From CBDCMJ01 sp965224325 (lineage in GTDB: Bacteria > Chloroflexota > Dehalococcoidia > Lucifugimonadales > UBA3495), in NCBI GenBank assembly GCA_965224325.1, contig CBDCYT010000007.1, forward strand, positions 434,001 to 498,000: DNA of 64,000 bases, in the 5' to 3' direction. Below, in pieces: positions 53,212 through 61,692 of this stretch. A model generated the notes under the pieces. That model was not told the DNA's origin. It did not search any database and saw only the letters and a program-made list of their open reading frames with translations. Numbering within the stretch: the stretch's first letter is position 1; the number at the start of each line of letters is the position of its first letter. Position numbers and translations under genes: made by a program.

Positions 53212-53636
53212 GTAGTTTCCAGAGAAAAATAACGCCGCCGGGTAGACGTCTCGCAAACACTCGCCCGGCGGCAGCGGCCCAGAGTTGGGCTTAACGCTAT
53301 CCTACCATGCTCTGGGCCGCCGTGGCCAGACTACGCCAGCACGCGATAGGGCGTCACTTGCCCAAAGGCACCTGGGGCGTAGTTGGAGGCGGCGGGACGA
53401 GGGGGAAGCGCAGACCGCCGATGTCAGACCAACGCCCACGACGGCGCAACCCGGATACGCGGGACAGAGGGACAACCTGCCGGACCGTATCGAGCCGGTA
53501 GGCAATGGGCGCTACAGGGCTCTAAGGCGCAAGGGAGCGTCCAGGGAGGTCAACCCGCCGTAACCGGCGGGAAGGGCCTCCCGTGTCCAGAGATACGAGA
53601 TAAGGCGAAGGTTTTCTACCAGAAAGGAGGATTATA
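53212..53636. other. Non-coding stretch with two long inverted repeats
   Basis: Two perfect inverted repeats follow the AlpA-like gene: GCCGCCGGG/CCCGGCGGC (53234-53242 and 53264-53272) and GCGGCCCAGAG/CTCTGGGCCGC (53274-53284 and 53310-53320). No T-run follows either, so they may be structured recombination or replication sites rather than terminators. No gene was supported in the rest. Confidence 0.5.
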
Positions 53637-53798
53637 GTGATCGTGCGCTGGGCGCAACGAGAAATTCCGGGACGTGGAGTGCGTGTGTGCGTGTCACCCG
53701 GACGACGTTGGGGGCAACTGAAATGGAGTCTGGCCTGTGAGAGTGTCACCGGGACCTTGAGGGGGGTTCCGTTTGGTTATAGTGTCCGGCACATCTAG
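53637..53798 (+). CDS. Possible 53-residue protein
   Basis: A short frame begins with GTG at 53637, seven bases after AGAAAGGAGG, one of the best ribosome sites in the island. Its product is basic and Trp-containing (VIVRWAQREIPG at the start) with no family that I recognise. It overlaps the first 26 bases of the chimeric gene in another frame, which could couple their translation. Without homologues this remains uncertain. Confidence 0.3.
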   Translation: MIVRWAQREIPGRGVRVCVSPGRRWGQLKWSLACESVTGTLRGVPFGYSVRHI

Positions 53799-55530
53799 GC
53801 CCAGGCGTGTCAAACACCAAAAGCAAACGGAACCCCGACAACCGACAGGGGCCGGTGGGCGCGTCATCGAAGCCGCCATTGCCCTCCGGTACCCGGAAGA
53901 CATAAGCGAGGCCCACGACCTCCATGCCGCCTTGTCGTCGGCCCTCCTCTCCTACTGCGTCTTCACCGAGAGTACTGAGGACGTCCACCGCTTCCCGGAG
54001 TCCGGCTGGCTGGACGGCTCCGTTGAGGACCTGGCGGACATGGTGCGCCTGGTGTCCGTCCCCCAGCGCGCCGTGGACCGGGCGTCCACCGCGCTCCAGG
54101 AGGGCATCGACGGCGCCGCGAGGCTACTGGATGAGCTGGACCAGACCCGCTCCGGCATAACTGCTGACATAGCCCGCCTTTTGGGTATGTCCAACGTGCC
54201 CCAGACCCGCCGCATGGCCTGCGCCATCATTGCCAACGCCCTGGTGTTCCATGAGCGCATTGCCGGTATGCACCCGGAGGTCAAGTCCCTGGCGCGGGTG
54301 TCCGGCGACGGCGTGGACAACCCGCAGAGGGAGGTGCTGGCGGCTTGGGAAGCGATTCTGGACATCAACTACTGGGCCATCTTCGCCATTGCAAAGGACA
54401 TTCTGGAGCAGCTGCCATCGGACGTAGCGGCGGACATCCTGCGGCGGCTGAGGGACACTGCCCAGTCGGTCCATGCGACGGGAGTGGACAACGCCCACGA
54501 CCTGACCGGCCGCATCTTCCAGCGACTCATTGCCGACCGCAAGTACTTGGCGACCTTCTACACCCGACCTGCGTCGGCGGCGCTGCTGGCCCGGCTGGCG
54601 GTCGCCAAAATGGAGGGCGTGGACTGGTCGGATGCCGAGGCCATCGGCAGATTGCGAATCGGAGACTTCGCCTGCGGGACCGGCGCTCTTCTCTCGGCGG
54701 TATACGAGCAGATTGCCGCCCGCCACGAGCGCGCCGGAGGCGATGCGGCCGCCCTGCACAGGATGATGATGGAGGAGGTGCTCTACGGCTGCGACGTCAT
54801 GCCCTCCGCCGTCCATATCACAGGCTCAACCCTCTCCGGCAAAGTTGCCTACCATCTCGGTGATGTGGGGGAAATACTCAAGGAGGCCCTGCGCCGCCAC
54901 ATCCTCACCGACGAGCTCCTCCAGATGCCCGTCCGGCTCGAGAGAATCGAGACAGACGTCAGCACCCTCAAGGAGAATCTCACCACCCTCACAAACACTG
55001 TGAACAGAATAGGAGGCGACGTCAGCATGCTGAAAGGCTCGGACTACGAGTCCCACGTCGCCAGGCTCGCCAACCGGTTCCTGCCCCGTCAGCTGGGCGT
55101 CGCCGCCACCATATTCTCCTCCCAACGCAACCGGGCCGCCCTCGCAACCCTACTGGACGACGCCGAGACGCAGGGCAACATCGACGCCGACGAGACCGAC
55201 GAGCTCGACAAGACCGACCTCATCCTCACGGCCGACGGCCCCACCGATTACATCCTCGCCGAGACCTCCATAACCATTAAGCAGCACGACGTCGACCTCG
55301 CCGCCCAGCGGGCCGCGCTGCTCGCCAAGGCCACCGGCCAGACCGTCACCCCCTTCGCCATCGGCGCCCAGGAGGAACCCGGCATCAACCACCGCGACGT
55401 CCAGGTCATCCTCATACCCGAACCCACCGACGACCGAACCCAGGCAGACCCCTCTGACAGACAACGCGCTGCCGCCGTGGCTCGTCCCAATCCTCCCGTT
55501 CCTCACCAAGGACACGACCGGACGGGCTGA
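53773..55530 (+). CDS. Chimera: truncated N6-adenine DNA methyltransferase joined to coiled-coil/nuclease-like domain
   Basis: The 585-residue frame joins two unrelated parts. Residues about 1-355 match the front of a type I/IIG-like N6 methyltransferase: RYPEDISEAHDL, a helical region, LIADRKYLATFYTRPASAALL, then AdoMet motif I in GDFACGTGALLSAVYE (about 296-311) and LYGCDVMPSAVHI. The catalytic NPPY motif that should follow is absent. At about residue 356 (base 54841) it switches to KVAYHLGDVGEILKEALRRH, a coiled coil (LERIETDVSTLKENLTTLTN), and a globular end with GPTDYILAETSIT, similar to DUF3782-type proteins with a PD-(D/E)XK-like fold. Start may be TTG 53773 or GTG 53782. Probably no methylase activity; function of the fusion unknown. 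Confidence 0.75.
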   Translation: MVIVSGTSRPRRVKHQKQTEPRQPTGAGGRVIEAAIALRYPEDISEAHDLHAALSSALLSYCVFTESTEDVHRFPESGWLDGSVEDLADMVRLVSVPQRAVDRASTALQEGIDGAARLLDELDQTRSGITADIARLLGMSNVPQTRRMACAIIANALVFHERIAGMHPEVKSLARVSGDGVDNPQREVLAAWEAILDINYWAIFAIAKDILEQLPSDVAADILRRLRDTAQSVHATGVDNAHDLTGRIFQRLIADRKYLATFYTRPASAALLARLAVAKMEGVDWSDAEAIGRLRIGDFACGTGALLSAVYEQIAARHERAGGDAAALHRMMMEEVLYGCDVMPSAVHITGSTLSGKVAYHLGDVGEILKEALRRHILTDELLQMPVRLERIETDVSTLKENLTTLTNTVNRIGGDVSMLKGSDYESHVARLANRFLPRQLGVAATIFSSQRNRAALATLLDDAETQGNIDADETDELDKTDLILTADGPTDYILAETSITIKQHDVDLAAQRAALLAKATGQTVTPFAIGAQEEPGINHRDVQVILIPEPTDDRTQADPSDRQRAAAVARPNPPVPHQGHDRTG

Positions 55531-55569
55531 ACCCAAACCGAAACCCATCACCACATGGAGAGAATCGAA

Positions 55570-56895
55570 ATGACAAGGCCCAGACTTTTCCTGGGAGTCT
55601 TTGCCCTGGCGCTGATTCTGCCGTTGCTGCTGCTGGCCTGCGGCGGCTCCGATGAGCCGACGGATGGGCCATCCTCGGAACGGGCCACCGCCGCGCCAAC
55701 GAAGCAAAGAGTCTTGACTACAAGCACCCCGCGGCCCACAGCCCGCCCCCCGGTGGCGCAGACCACGCCCGAAACGGACCGGGAAGCGCTGGTCGCCCTC
55801 TATAACGCAACCGGCGGCCCGCATTGGAAAACCAACAATAACTGGCTGAGCAACGTTCCGATTAGCGAGTGGGAAGGCGTCACCACTGACGACAACGGCC
55901 GCGTCATCGAACTGGTCCTCTCCAACTACTTGTTGAGCGGGGAGATATCGCCGGACTTGGGCAACCTCGCCAACCTGACACGGCTGGACCTCTATTACAA
56001 CCAGTTGAGCGGGGAGATACCGCCGGAGTTAGGCGACCTCGCCAACTTGGAACGGCTGCGCCTCGGCGTGAACCAGCTTAGCGGGGAGATACCGCCGGAG
56101 TTGGACAATCTCGCAAAACTGACATGGCTGGACCTACGCGAGAACCAGTTGAGCGGGGAGATACCGTCCGAGTTGGACAACCTCGCCAACCTAACTTTTT
56201 TAGACCTCACCGATAACCAGTTGAGTGGGGAGATACCGCCGGAGTTGGGCAACCTCGCCAACCTGAATGGGCTGAGCCTCAGCAGGAACCAGCTGAGCGG
56301 GGAGATACCCCCCGAGTTGGGCAGCCTCGCCAACCTGAGCGAGCTGGGCCTCAGCAGGAACCAGTTGAGTGGGGAGATACCGCCGGAGTTGGGCAACCTC
56401 GCAAAACTGCTCAGGCTGATCCTCTTCAGGAACAGCCTGAGCGGGGAGATACCGCCAGAGTTGGGCAACCTCGGCAACCTGTACTGGCTGTGGCTCGAAG
56501 GGAACCAGTTGAGCGGGGAGATACCGCCGGAGTTGGGCAACCTCGCCAACCTGAGCGAGCTGGGCCTCAGCAGGAACCAGTTGAGCGGGAAGATACCGCC
56601 GGAGATGGGCAACCTCGCCAACCTGAGCGAGCTGAGGCTACGCGAGAACCAGTTGACCGGGGAGATACCGCCGGAGTTGGGCAAACTCGCCAACCTGCAC
56701 GTGCTGGACCTCGGCGAGAATCAGCTGACCGGGGAGATACCGCCGGAGTTGGGCAACCTCGCCAACCTGACACGGCTGGACCTCCGCGGGAACCAGTTGA
56801 CCGGGTGCGTGCCAAGCAGTTTGTCAGGCCAGTCGGAAAATAGTGCTTCCAGTGTTATGACTCCAAGGTTGGTTGGTTTCCCGTTCTGCCCGTGA
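55570..56895 (+). CDS. Leucine-rich-repeat lipoprotein
   Basis: The 441-residue protein has a signal peptide with lipobox Cys24 (LLLLACGG), a Thr/Pro-rich linker, then the capping segment EALVALYNATGGPHWKTNNN and about 14 leucine-rich repeats of 24 residues with consensus LGNLANLTRLDLYYNQLSGE and IPPE, of the plant/Treponema-like type. A short cap with Cys ends it (LTGCVPSSL). The repeats are nearly identical at DNA level, so copy number can change by recombination. The ATG at 55570 follows GGAGA. It is likely exported and binds other cells or proteins. A relic of the same repeat class lies at 27598. Confidence 0.88.
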   Translation: MTRPRLFLGVFALALILPLLLLACGGSDEPTDGPSSERATAAPTKQRVLTTSTPRPTARPPVAQTTPETDREALVALYNATGGPHWKTNNNWLSNVPISEWEGVTTDDNGRVIELVLSNYLLSGEISPDLGNLANLTRLDLYYNQLSGEIPPELGDLANLERLRLGVNQLSGEIPPELDNLAKLTWLDLRENQLSGEIPSELDNLANLTFLDLTDNQLSGEIPPELGNLANLNGLSLSRNQLSGEIPPELGSLANLSELGLSRNQLSGEIPPELGNLAKLLRLILFRNSLSGEIPPELGNLGNLYWLWLEGNQLSGEIPPELGNLANLSELGLSRNQLSGKIPPEMGNLANLSELRLRENQLTGEIPPELGKLANLHVLDLGENQLTGEIPPELGNLANLTRLDLRGNQLTGCVPSSLSGQSENSASSVMTPRLVGFPFCP

Positions 56896-57618
56896 GGTCC
56901 CGGCTCACCCGGCCTGTCGCCTAAATACATTCTCCGCAGAGCGCACAGGAGGCGAGGCCCCGTGTCCTCTGTGCGCTCCGCAACCTCCGCCGCCCACCGG
57001 GTGCCGAGCCATGGCAACCGACGCCCAAGAGCTGCTGGAGCTCCCCTCCAGTCGGGCGCGGCAATCCCGGGCAGTCAGCACTGCCACCGCCCCAAAGGAC
57101 CGCTGGCTCATACCCCTCATTCCAGCGCACCGGGCGGTCTCGCCATGGGTATGCTTTGCCACTCTGGCGCTACTGTACCATTGGCCCTGCCACATGATCA
57201 CCGAGTCCGGACCGCCAGACCCCAGCAACCCCACCCGGTCGAGGTGGCTGGAAACAGCCCTGTTTGCAGCCATGGCTGTAAATCCCCACTCCTCGTAGCT
57301 GAAGAGGCGGCTGGAAAACCTAATTGCAGAACACTTGGCAGAAAGCCATACTTCACGTATTTCAGCACCCCTCGCCTCCCGCCTCATAGCAGGCTCCCGC
57401 CTGTATAGCAGCTCGGCATCCCAACATCACAGCGGCCTGCTATCTAGCACCTAGCAGCCCCCAAACAGGTTCCACCTCTCCTGACCTTAACTTCCCATCC
57501 CAGCTCCAGCGAAATAGACAAGCCTCGTAAGAGAGCCCAAACTACATTAACTTTGCAACGCCTGCTTGTACGCCATTAGAATGACCAGCCAGCACACCCG
57601 CGCCCAGGAGAAAACGTA
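56896..57618. other. Intergenic region without supported gene
   Basis: Several short frames cross this interval, but none has both a ribosome site and homology that I can see. One frame from about 57011 contains a hydrophobic stretch, yet its composition is Pro/Ser-rich and irregular. The sequence may be decayed gene remnants. AGGAGAAAACGTA near 57605 is the ribosome site of the next gene. Confidence 0.35.
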
Positions 57619-57867
57619 ATGGGCAAGCTGATAGTAACCATAGGAGTCGGAGACCAACAGGGACAACAGTTCGAGGACAACGGTTCCACCTTCACCGCCC
57701 TGCCCGCCGCCCTGCTCCACGAGCTGGGCGTCATGGTGGAACACACCGCCGAGGCTCGCCTGGCCGACGGCCGCACCACACCGGTCCAGATCGGCCACAC
57801 CACCATCCGCCTCGCCGTCGACCCCGTCAGCCAGCGCCTCATCCCCGTCATAGCAGACCGCCTCTAG
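57619..57867 (+). CDS. Shortened retropepsin-like aspartyl protease domain
   Basis: The 82-residue product resembles the single-domain bacterial clan AA aspartic proteases, which normally have about 120 residues. The front (KLIVTIGVGDQQGQQFE) runs straight into DNGSTFTALPAALLHELGV, where full-length relatives carry DTGAT/S and the active-site Asp, so a segment is missing and the triad reads DNG. After ARLADGRTTPVQIG and TIRL it jumps to AVDPVSQRLIPV, the final strand of the family, skipping the flap region. Both gaps are in frame. It is probably inactive or a reduced variant. A good Shine-Dalgarno sequence is present. Confidence 0.6.
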   Translation: MGKLIVTIGVGDQQGQQFEDNGSTFTALPAALLHELGVMVEHTAEARLADGRTTPVQIGHTTIRLAVDPVSQRLIPVIADRL

Positions 57868-57920
57868 CCCTCCCACGCCACCTACCGCAGATTCAGCCCC
57901 CTCTATCCACAGCAGGACCA

Positions 57921-58067
57921 GTGACCGTGTACAAAAAACCCTTCCCCCTCAAGGGAGTGCCCAAGCACGAGATCATCCTCCGGGTTATTGTCTACGGCAT
58001 ACCCATAACCATAGGCTTCCTCGGCGTCTTCCTCGGCTGGTGGGAGAAGCTCGCCAACGCCCCGTAG
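57921..58067 (+). CDS. Small single-pass membrane protein
   Basis: A 48-residue frame starts with GTG at 57921. It begins with a basic segment (VYKKPFPLKGVPKHE), followed by one hydrophobic helix (IILRVIVYGIPITIGFLGVF) and a short end LGWWEKLANAP. The organised basic-hydrophobic-aromatic layout is typical of small membrane proteins. It is 53 bases after the protease-like gene and is followed by a terminator at 58230. Function unknown. Confidence 0.45.
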   Translation: MTVYKKPFPLKGVPKHEIILRVIVYGIPITIGFLGVFLGWWEKLANAP

Positions 58068-58229
58068 CCGGGACCGACCTCCTGCACGATGCCAAGCAAC
58101 TTCGACAGTTCTGCTCTGGAAAATTCCACCTCCGGGACCAGGTCTCCACCTGGCCCACAATGACCGAGACGTCATAGCGAGGGGATGAAGGACGGGCTGA
58201 AAACGCCCGATTTCGGGGCGAGCTAAACT

Positions 58230-58256
58230 CGTGATAATAGTCTTATCACGGGTTTT
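58230..58256 (+). terminator. Intrinsic terminator
   Basis: A perfect 8-bp stem CGTGATAA/TTATCACG with a 5-base loop is followed by GGTTTTACTC. It ends the transcription unit containing the genes at 57619 and 57921, 84 bases before the insertion sequence. A second small GC-rich hairpin lies just upstream at about 58204-58220. Confidence 0.7.
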
Positions 58257-58340
58257 ACTCAATGGTTTTTACCCACACCAAACCGGGCCTGGAGTTCGCG
58301 CTGCCACCCTCCCGTCACACGCCTGGCAGCCGGTCATTAG

Positions 58341-59758
58341 TACTACAGTCGCAGATAAAAGGTGAGGCGGCGTTTGTAATGGCAGAGGCGGGCTCTGGCT
58401 TGATGGCGCCGCCTCCAGCGGGACCACTCCAGTACCGATTTCGCCGTGGGCCGGGGCTGCCATATTAGACGGTACAGCAGCCGACGCACTTCGGGAACCG
58501 TCAGCGGAATCAGGGCTTCATCGCACTCTGACGCTCCCCCTTTTTGCCGCTGCCAAGCACGTTCGCCTGTTGCCTGACCACTGCCAGATAGGCGTGGGCC
58601 AGCATCGCCAGGGTGAAGTGGCGGTACCAGCCATCCCATTTACGCACTTCATACTGGTCCAGTCCCACCTGCCCTTTGGCCTCCTCAAAGCATTCCTCTA
58701 TGCTCCATTGGCTTCCCGCCACCCGCACCAGGTTTTCCAGACCCGCATCAGTTGGCCCGAAACAAACGTAGTAGGCCAACTCCTCAGGCTGAGCAATGCT
58801 GCGCCGGGCCAGAAGCCAGTAGCCCTTGCCAGGTTCCTTCAGGGGCCGTATATCCACGACGGCCCAATCGTAGACCCTAGGCCCTTTGGCTCCGTCCCCG
58901 GCGCTGCACCTGACCCAGCCGGCTTCGTCAACCTGCGACGCCAGCCGGTCTGCCCGCACCTGTGTGGGCCCCTTCTCCGTCAGGGCCCACAGCTTCTCGT
59001 TGCGCTTGATGGCCAGCACATGGGGAATCTCCGCCCGTTCCAGCCACAGCCGAAGATTGCGGTCGCTGCCATACACCTCATCCCCGGTGGCCCAGCCGAA
59101 GGGGACTCCCGATTCCACCGCCCGTTCCAGCATCAGTTGCGCCAAGTGCCCCTTGGTCCGGAAGGCCACCTCCTCTGGCACCCCGGCCTCCCGCCGCCGC
59201 TCCTGGTCATCAGCCCACACTTGAGGCAGGTACAGCTCCCGGTCCAGCAGCGTCCTGCCATTGGCTGAGGCATAAGCCAGAAACACGCCGACCTGACAGT
59301 TCTCGATCCGGCCCGCCGTGCCGCTGTACTGACGTTGCACCCCCACCGACTTGTCACCCTTCTTGAGGAATCCGGTCTCGTCCACCACCAGCACCCCGTC
59401 AGCGTCAGCCAAGTGCTCGATCACGTAGGCTTTCAAGTCGTCGCGAACCAGGTCGGCATCCCACCGGTAGTTGTACAACAGGCGCTGCACCCCGTCGGGA
59501 GTGGCGTCGCCCGCCCGCTCCGCCAACTGCCAGCCGTTCTTCCGCTCCACCGGAGCAATCAGTCCCTTCAGATAGTCCAAGGCCCGCCGGCGAGGTTCCG
59601 ACCGGTGAAACCGCCCCGCAATGCACCCATAAACTCCCTCAATCCCTTCGGCCCACCGTGCTACTTCCAACACATCGTCCCTGTCCGTTGCCATCGCCTC
59701 ACCTCACCCACTCCCGGAAGTCCCTCCATTCTACCAAGACCTATCTGCGACTGTAGTA
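58341..59758 (-). mobile_element. Complete insertion sequence, IS701 family
   Basis: The element is 1418 bases long with perfect 17-base terminal inverted repeats (TACTACAGTCGCAGATA at 58341-58357 and its complement at 59742-59758). It is flanked by 4-bp direct repeats TTAG (58337-58340 and 59759-59762), matching the YTAR target duplication of IS701-type elements. It carries one transposase gene. The repeat at the left end includes the stop codon of the frame encoding the transposase C-terminus. Confidence 0.93.
58343..59694 (-). CDS. IS701-type DDE transposase, in two frames
   Basis: The transposase cuts and joins IS ends. The first frame runs 59694-58510 (394 residues) with DDE-type landmarks GVLVVDETGFLKKGDKSVG (first Asp), GWATGDEVYGSDRNLR (second Asp) and SQWSIEECFEEAKGQVGLDQ (Glu). 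After AAAAAGGGGGAG near 58540 this frame soon stops, whereas the family's C-terminus (IPLTVPEVRRLLYRLIW, then a basic tail) continues in the -1 frame to 58343. The shift point is a run of five A and five G. Either programmed -1 frameshifting makes the full protein of about 450 residues, or a one-base indel has broken the gene. Confidence 0.88.
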
Positions 59759-59762
59759 TTAG

Positions 59763-59998
59763 ATAGTGTCGTCAAAATAGGTTGTTGGTGGAAAACGGTG
59801 CTATACCATTTTGCATCAAGGTCTATTGGAGATAGAAATTGCCGAGAGGGTTCAGAAACGACGACAGTTGCCTGAGTCAGACGAACCCAAATCACGATGC
59901 TTATTGGTCGCCTGGTGGGGTTTAGGGGCCGGATTCGCCGGGCTGCTCGGCGACTTTTGGGGAAGGATTCCAGGCATGGCGCACATAGAATTCTTCCT
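59763..59998. other. Flank between the insertion sequence and the tRNA fragment
   Basis: These bases hold no supported gene. A frame from 59811 continues through the tRNA fragment and is not real. The stretch contains GC-rich partly inverted segments around 59927-59950. Confidence 0.3.
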
Positions 59999-60029
59999 GG
60001 TGGCTGGTTCGATCCCAGCCGGGCCCACC
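59999..60029 (+). other. Orphan tRNA 3' end, probable attachment-site remnant
   Basis: The 31-base segment contains a perfect T arm (GCTGG-TTCGATC-CCAGC, 60003-60019) followed by the 3' acceptor strand CGGGCCC and ACC, as in bacterial tRNA-Ile or a similar tRNA with a GGGCCCG 5' strand. No D arm, anticodon arm or 5' acceptor strand precedes it. Integrases that target tRNA genes leave such 3' fragments at the far end of an island. The matching complete tRNA is not in the window. Confidence 0.65.
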
Positions 60030-60285
60030 TAACTGGATAAAATCAAGAACCTTCACCATTACTTTCACTCTGGCGCTGTAATCAGCATCAGGCCCGACCT
60101 GGCAGTGAAACCTGCCGGGAGACGAGCGGCCAGTCAGTCCTGTAGCGGACGGAACTCCGCAGAAGCCCAGCGGGCCCGGCGTGGGTTTCTGCTTTGTGGC
60201 GCACCACTGACCTGTCAAGAACTTTCCGGGTTACCCATTCTTGTGATAAGTTCATCCTTCCTCTTTGTTCGCAGGAGTGTGCATT

Positions 60286-61692
60286 ATGAATGTCATCTGG
60301 ATTGTTGCGGACACCTTTCGCCGGGACCACCTAGGCGCTTACGGCAATCCGACGATCAGAACACCCTCCCTGGATGGGCTGGCGGCCGGGGCGGTCCGGT
60401 TCGACCGGCACTACTCCGCCGGATTCCCGACCATGCCCACCAGGGCGGACCACCAGACGGGACGCTGGACCATGTCCTTTATGGGATGGCAGCCTCTGCC
60501 TGCGGACGTGACCACGCTGGCGGAGATACTGGCCGGTCATGGCCTTCACACGGCGGCGGCGGTGGACACGCCCTACTACTTGAGGGACGGGATGAACTAT
60601 GACCGGGGATTCCAGTCCTTCTTCATGAACTGGGGGCAGGACACGCTCTGGTCCATGATCCCTCAGCCGGGCTATCATCACGAATCCCTGGACGTGCGGG
60701 AGGCATGGCGGTACGAATCGGACCGGAACGCGCCCAGCACATTCATGACAGCCATACGGTGGTTGCAGCGACATTACAAAGAGGACTTCTTTCTCTACGT
60801 AGACACCTGGGACCCTCACGAGCCCTGGGATGCCCCTCCCTATTACACGGAACTCTATTGGCCGGACTACGACGGCGAACTGGTGCTGCCCCTGTACGGG
60901 AACTGGCACGACGTGCCGGGATATGAGGAAGCCACGCTTCGCAAGGGCCACGCCTCCTATTGCGGCGAGATCACCATGGTCGACACCTGGCTGGGTTTCC
61001 TGCTGAGGTCGGTCGATAACATGGGCCTTTCGGACAGGACAACGGTTATTTTCACCACCGACCACGGCTTCTACTTCGGGGAGCACGGCGGCTTGTTCGG
61101 CAAGATGAACTCGGGAAAGTCCCCGGACGGAACGCTCCGGCCCTACGGAGAACCGGGATCAACGTGGGCCTACTCTCCCCTCTTCGAGGAACTCGTGCAC
61201 ATCCCGCTTCTGATCAAAGTCCCCGGACTGCCGCCGGGAACGTTCCAGGACCTGAGTTCGGCGGTGGACGTCATGCCGACCGTACTGGACCTCTTGGGGA
61301 TGGAGATCCCGGGCTTTGTTCAGGGCAGATCTCTGGCGCCCGGGATGCGAGAGGGTTCAACGCCCGGTTCGACGCGTGGAAGGGAGTTCGTTGTCAGCAG
61401 CATTCCCTTCGCCAACCCCGGCGATCCGGTCCATTCCGTGGACAACCTGCTCCGCCCCCTCTCCGATTATCCCGTCACCACGGTCACCTCTGGAGACTGG
61501 AGCCTGCTGTACAGCCCCGAGGACGGCGTGTCGGAGCTTTACCACCTTCCCTCCGATCCGAGTCAGATCCGGAACGTAATAGCGACCCACAAAGACATTG
61601 CCGGGGAGATTCATCAACTCCTGGTCCGGTTTATGCGGGAGACCAGCGTGCCGGACCACCTGCTGACGCCTCGATTGGAGCTTCGGATTTAG
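60286..61692 (+). CDS. Sulfatase-fold hydrolase with Thr at the nucleophile position
   Basis: The 468-residue protein has the alkaline phosphatase/sulfatase fold. Seen: the metal motif NVIWIVADTFRRDHLGAYGN at the start, then SAGFPTMPTRADHQTGRW (about residues 45-62), TWDPHEPWDAPP with metal His, TTDHGFYFGEHG with the Asp-His pair, and a C-terminal VTSGDWSLLYSP strand. True sulfatases need Cys or Ser in CxPxR for formylglycine; here the site reads TMPTR. It may use Thr directly, as some phosphodiesterases and phosphonate hydrolases do. No signal peptide is seen. ATG at 60286 follows GCAGGAG. Confidence 0.87.
   Translation: MNVIWIVADTFRRDHLGAYGNPTIRTPSLDGLAAGAVRFDRHYSAGFPTMPTRADHQTGRWTMSFMGWQPLPADVTTLAEILAGHGLHTAAAVDTPYYLRDGMNYDRGFQSFFMNWGQDTLWSMIPQPGYHHESLDVREAWRYESDRNAPSTFMTAIRWLQRHYKEDFFLYVDTWDPHEPWDAPPYYTELYWPDYDGELVLPLYGNWHDVPGYEEATLRKGHASYCGEITMVDTWLGFLLRSVDNMGLSDRTTVIFTTDHGFYFGEHGGLFGKMNSGKSPDGTLRPYGEPGSTWAYSPLFEELVHIPLLIKVPGLPPGTFQDLSSAVDVMPTVLDLLGMEIPGFVQGRSLAPGMREGSTPGSTRGREFVVSSIPFANPGDPVHSVDNLLRPLSDYPVTTVTSGDWSLLYSPEDGVSELYHLPSDPSQIRNVIATHKDIAGEIHQLLVRFMRETSVPDHLLTPRLELRI

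Noticed and set aside
55995..56693. 232-codon minus-strand repetitive frame
   Set aside because: Mirror of the leucine-rich repeats; the periodicity alone keeps the frame open.
56873..57298. Frame of 141 codons with a hydrophobic stretch
   Set aside because: No ribosome site in good position, irregular Pro/Ser-rich sequence, overlaps the end of the repeat lipoprotein.
59811..60032. 73-codon plus-strand frame
   Set aside because: It runs through the tRNA fragment and has no family resemblance.
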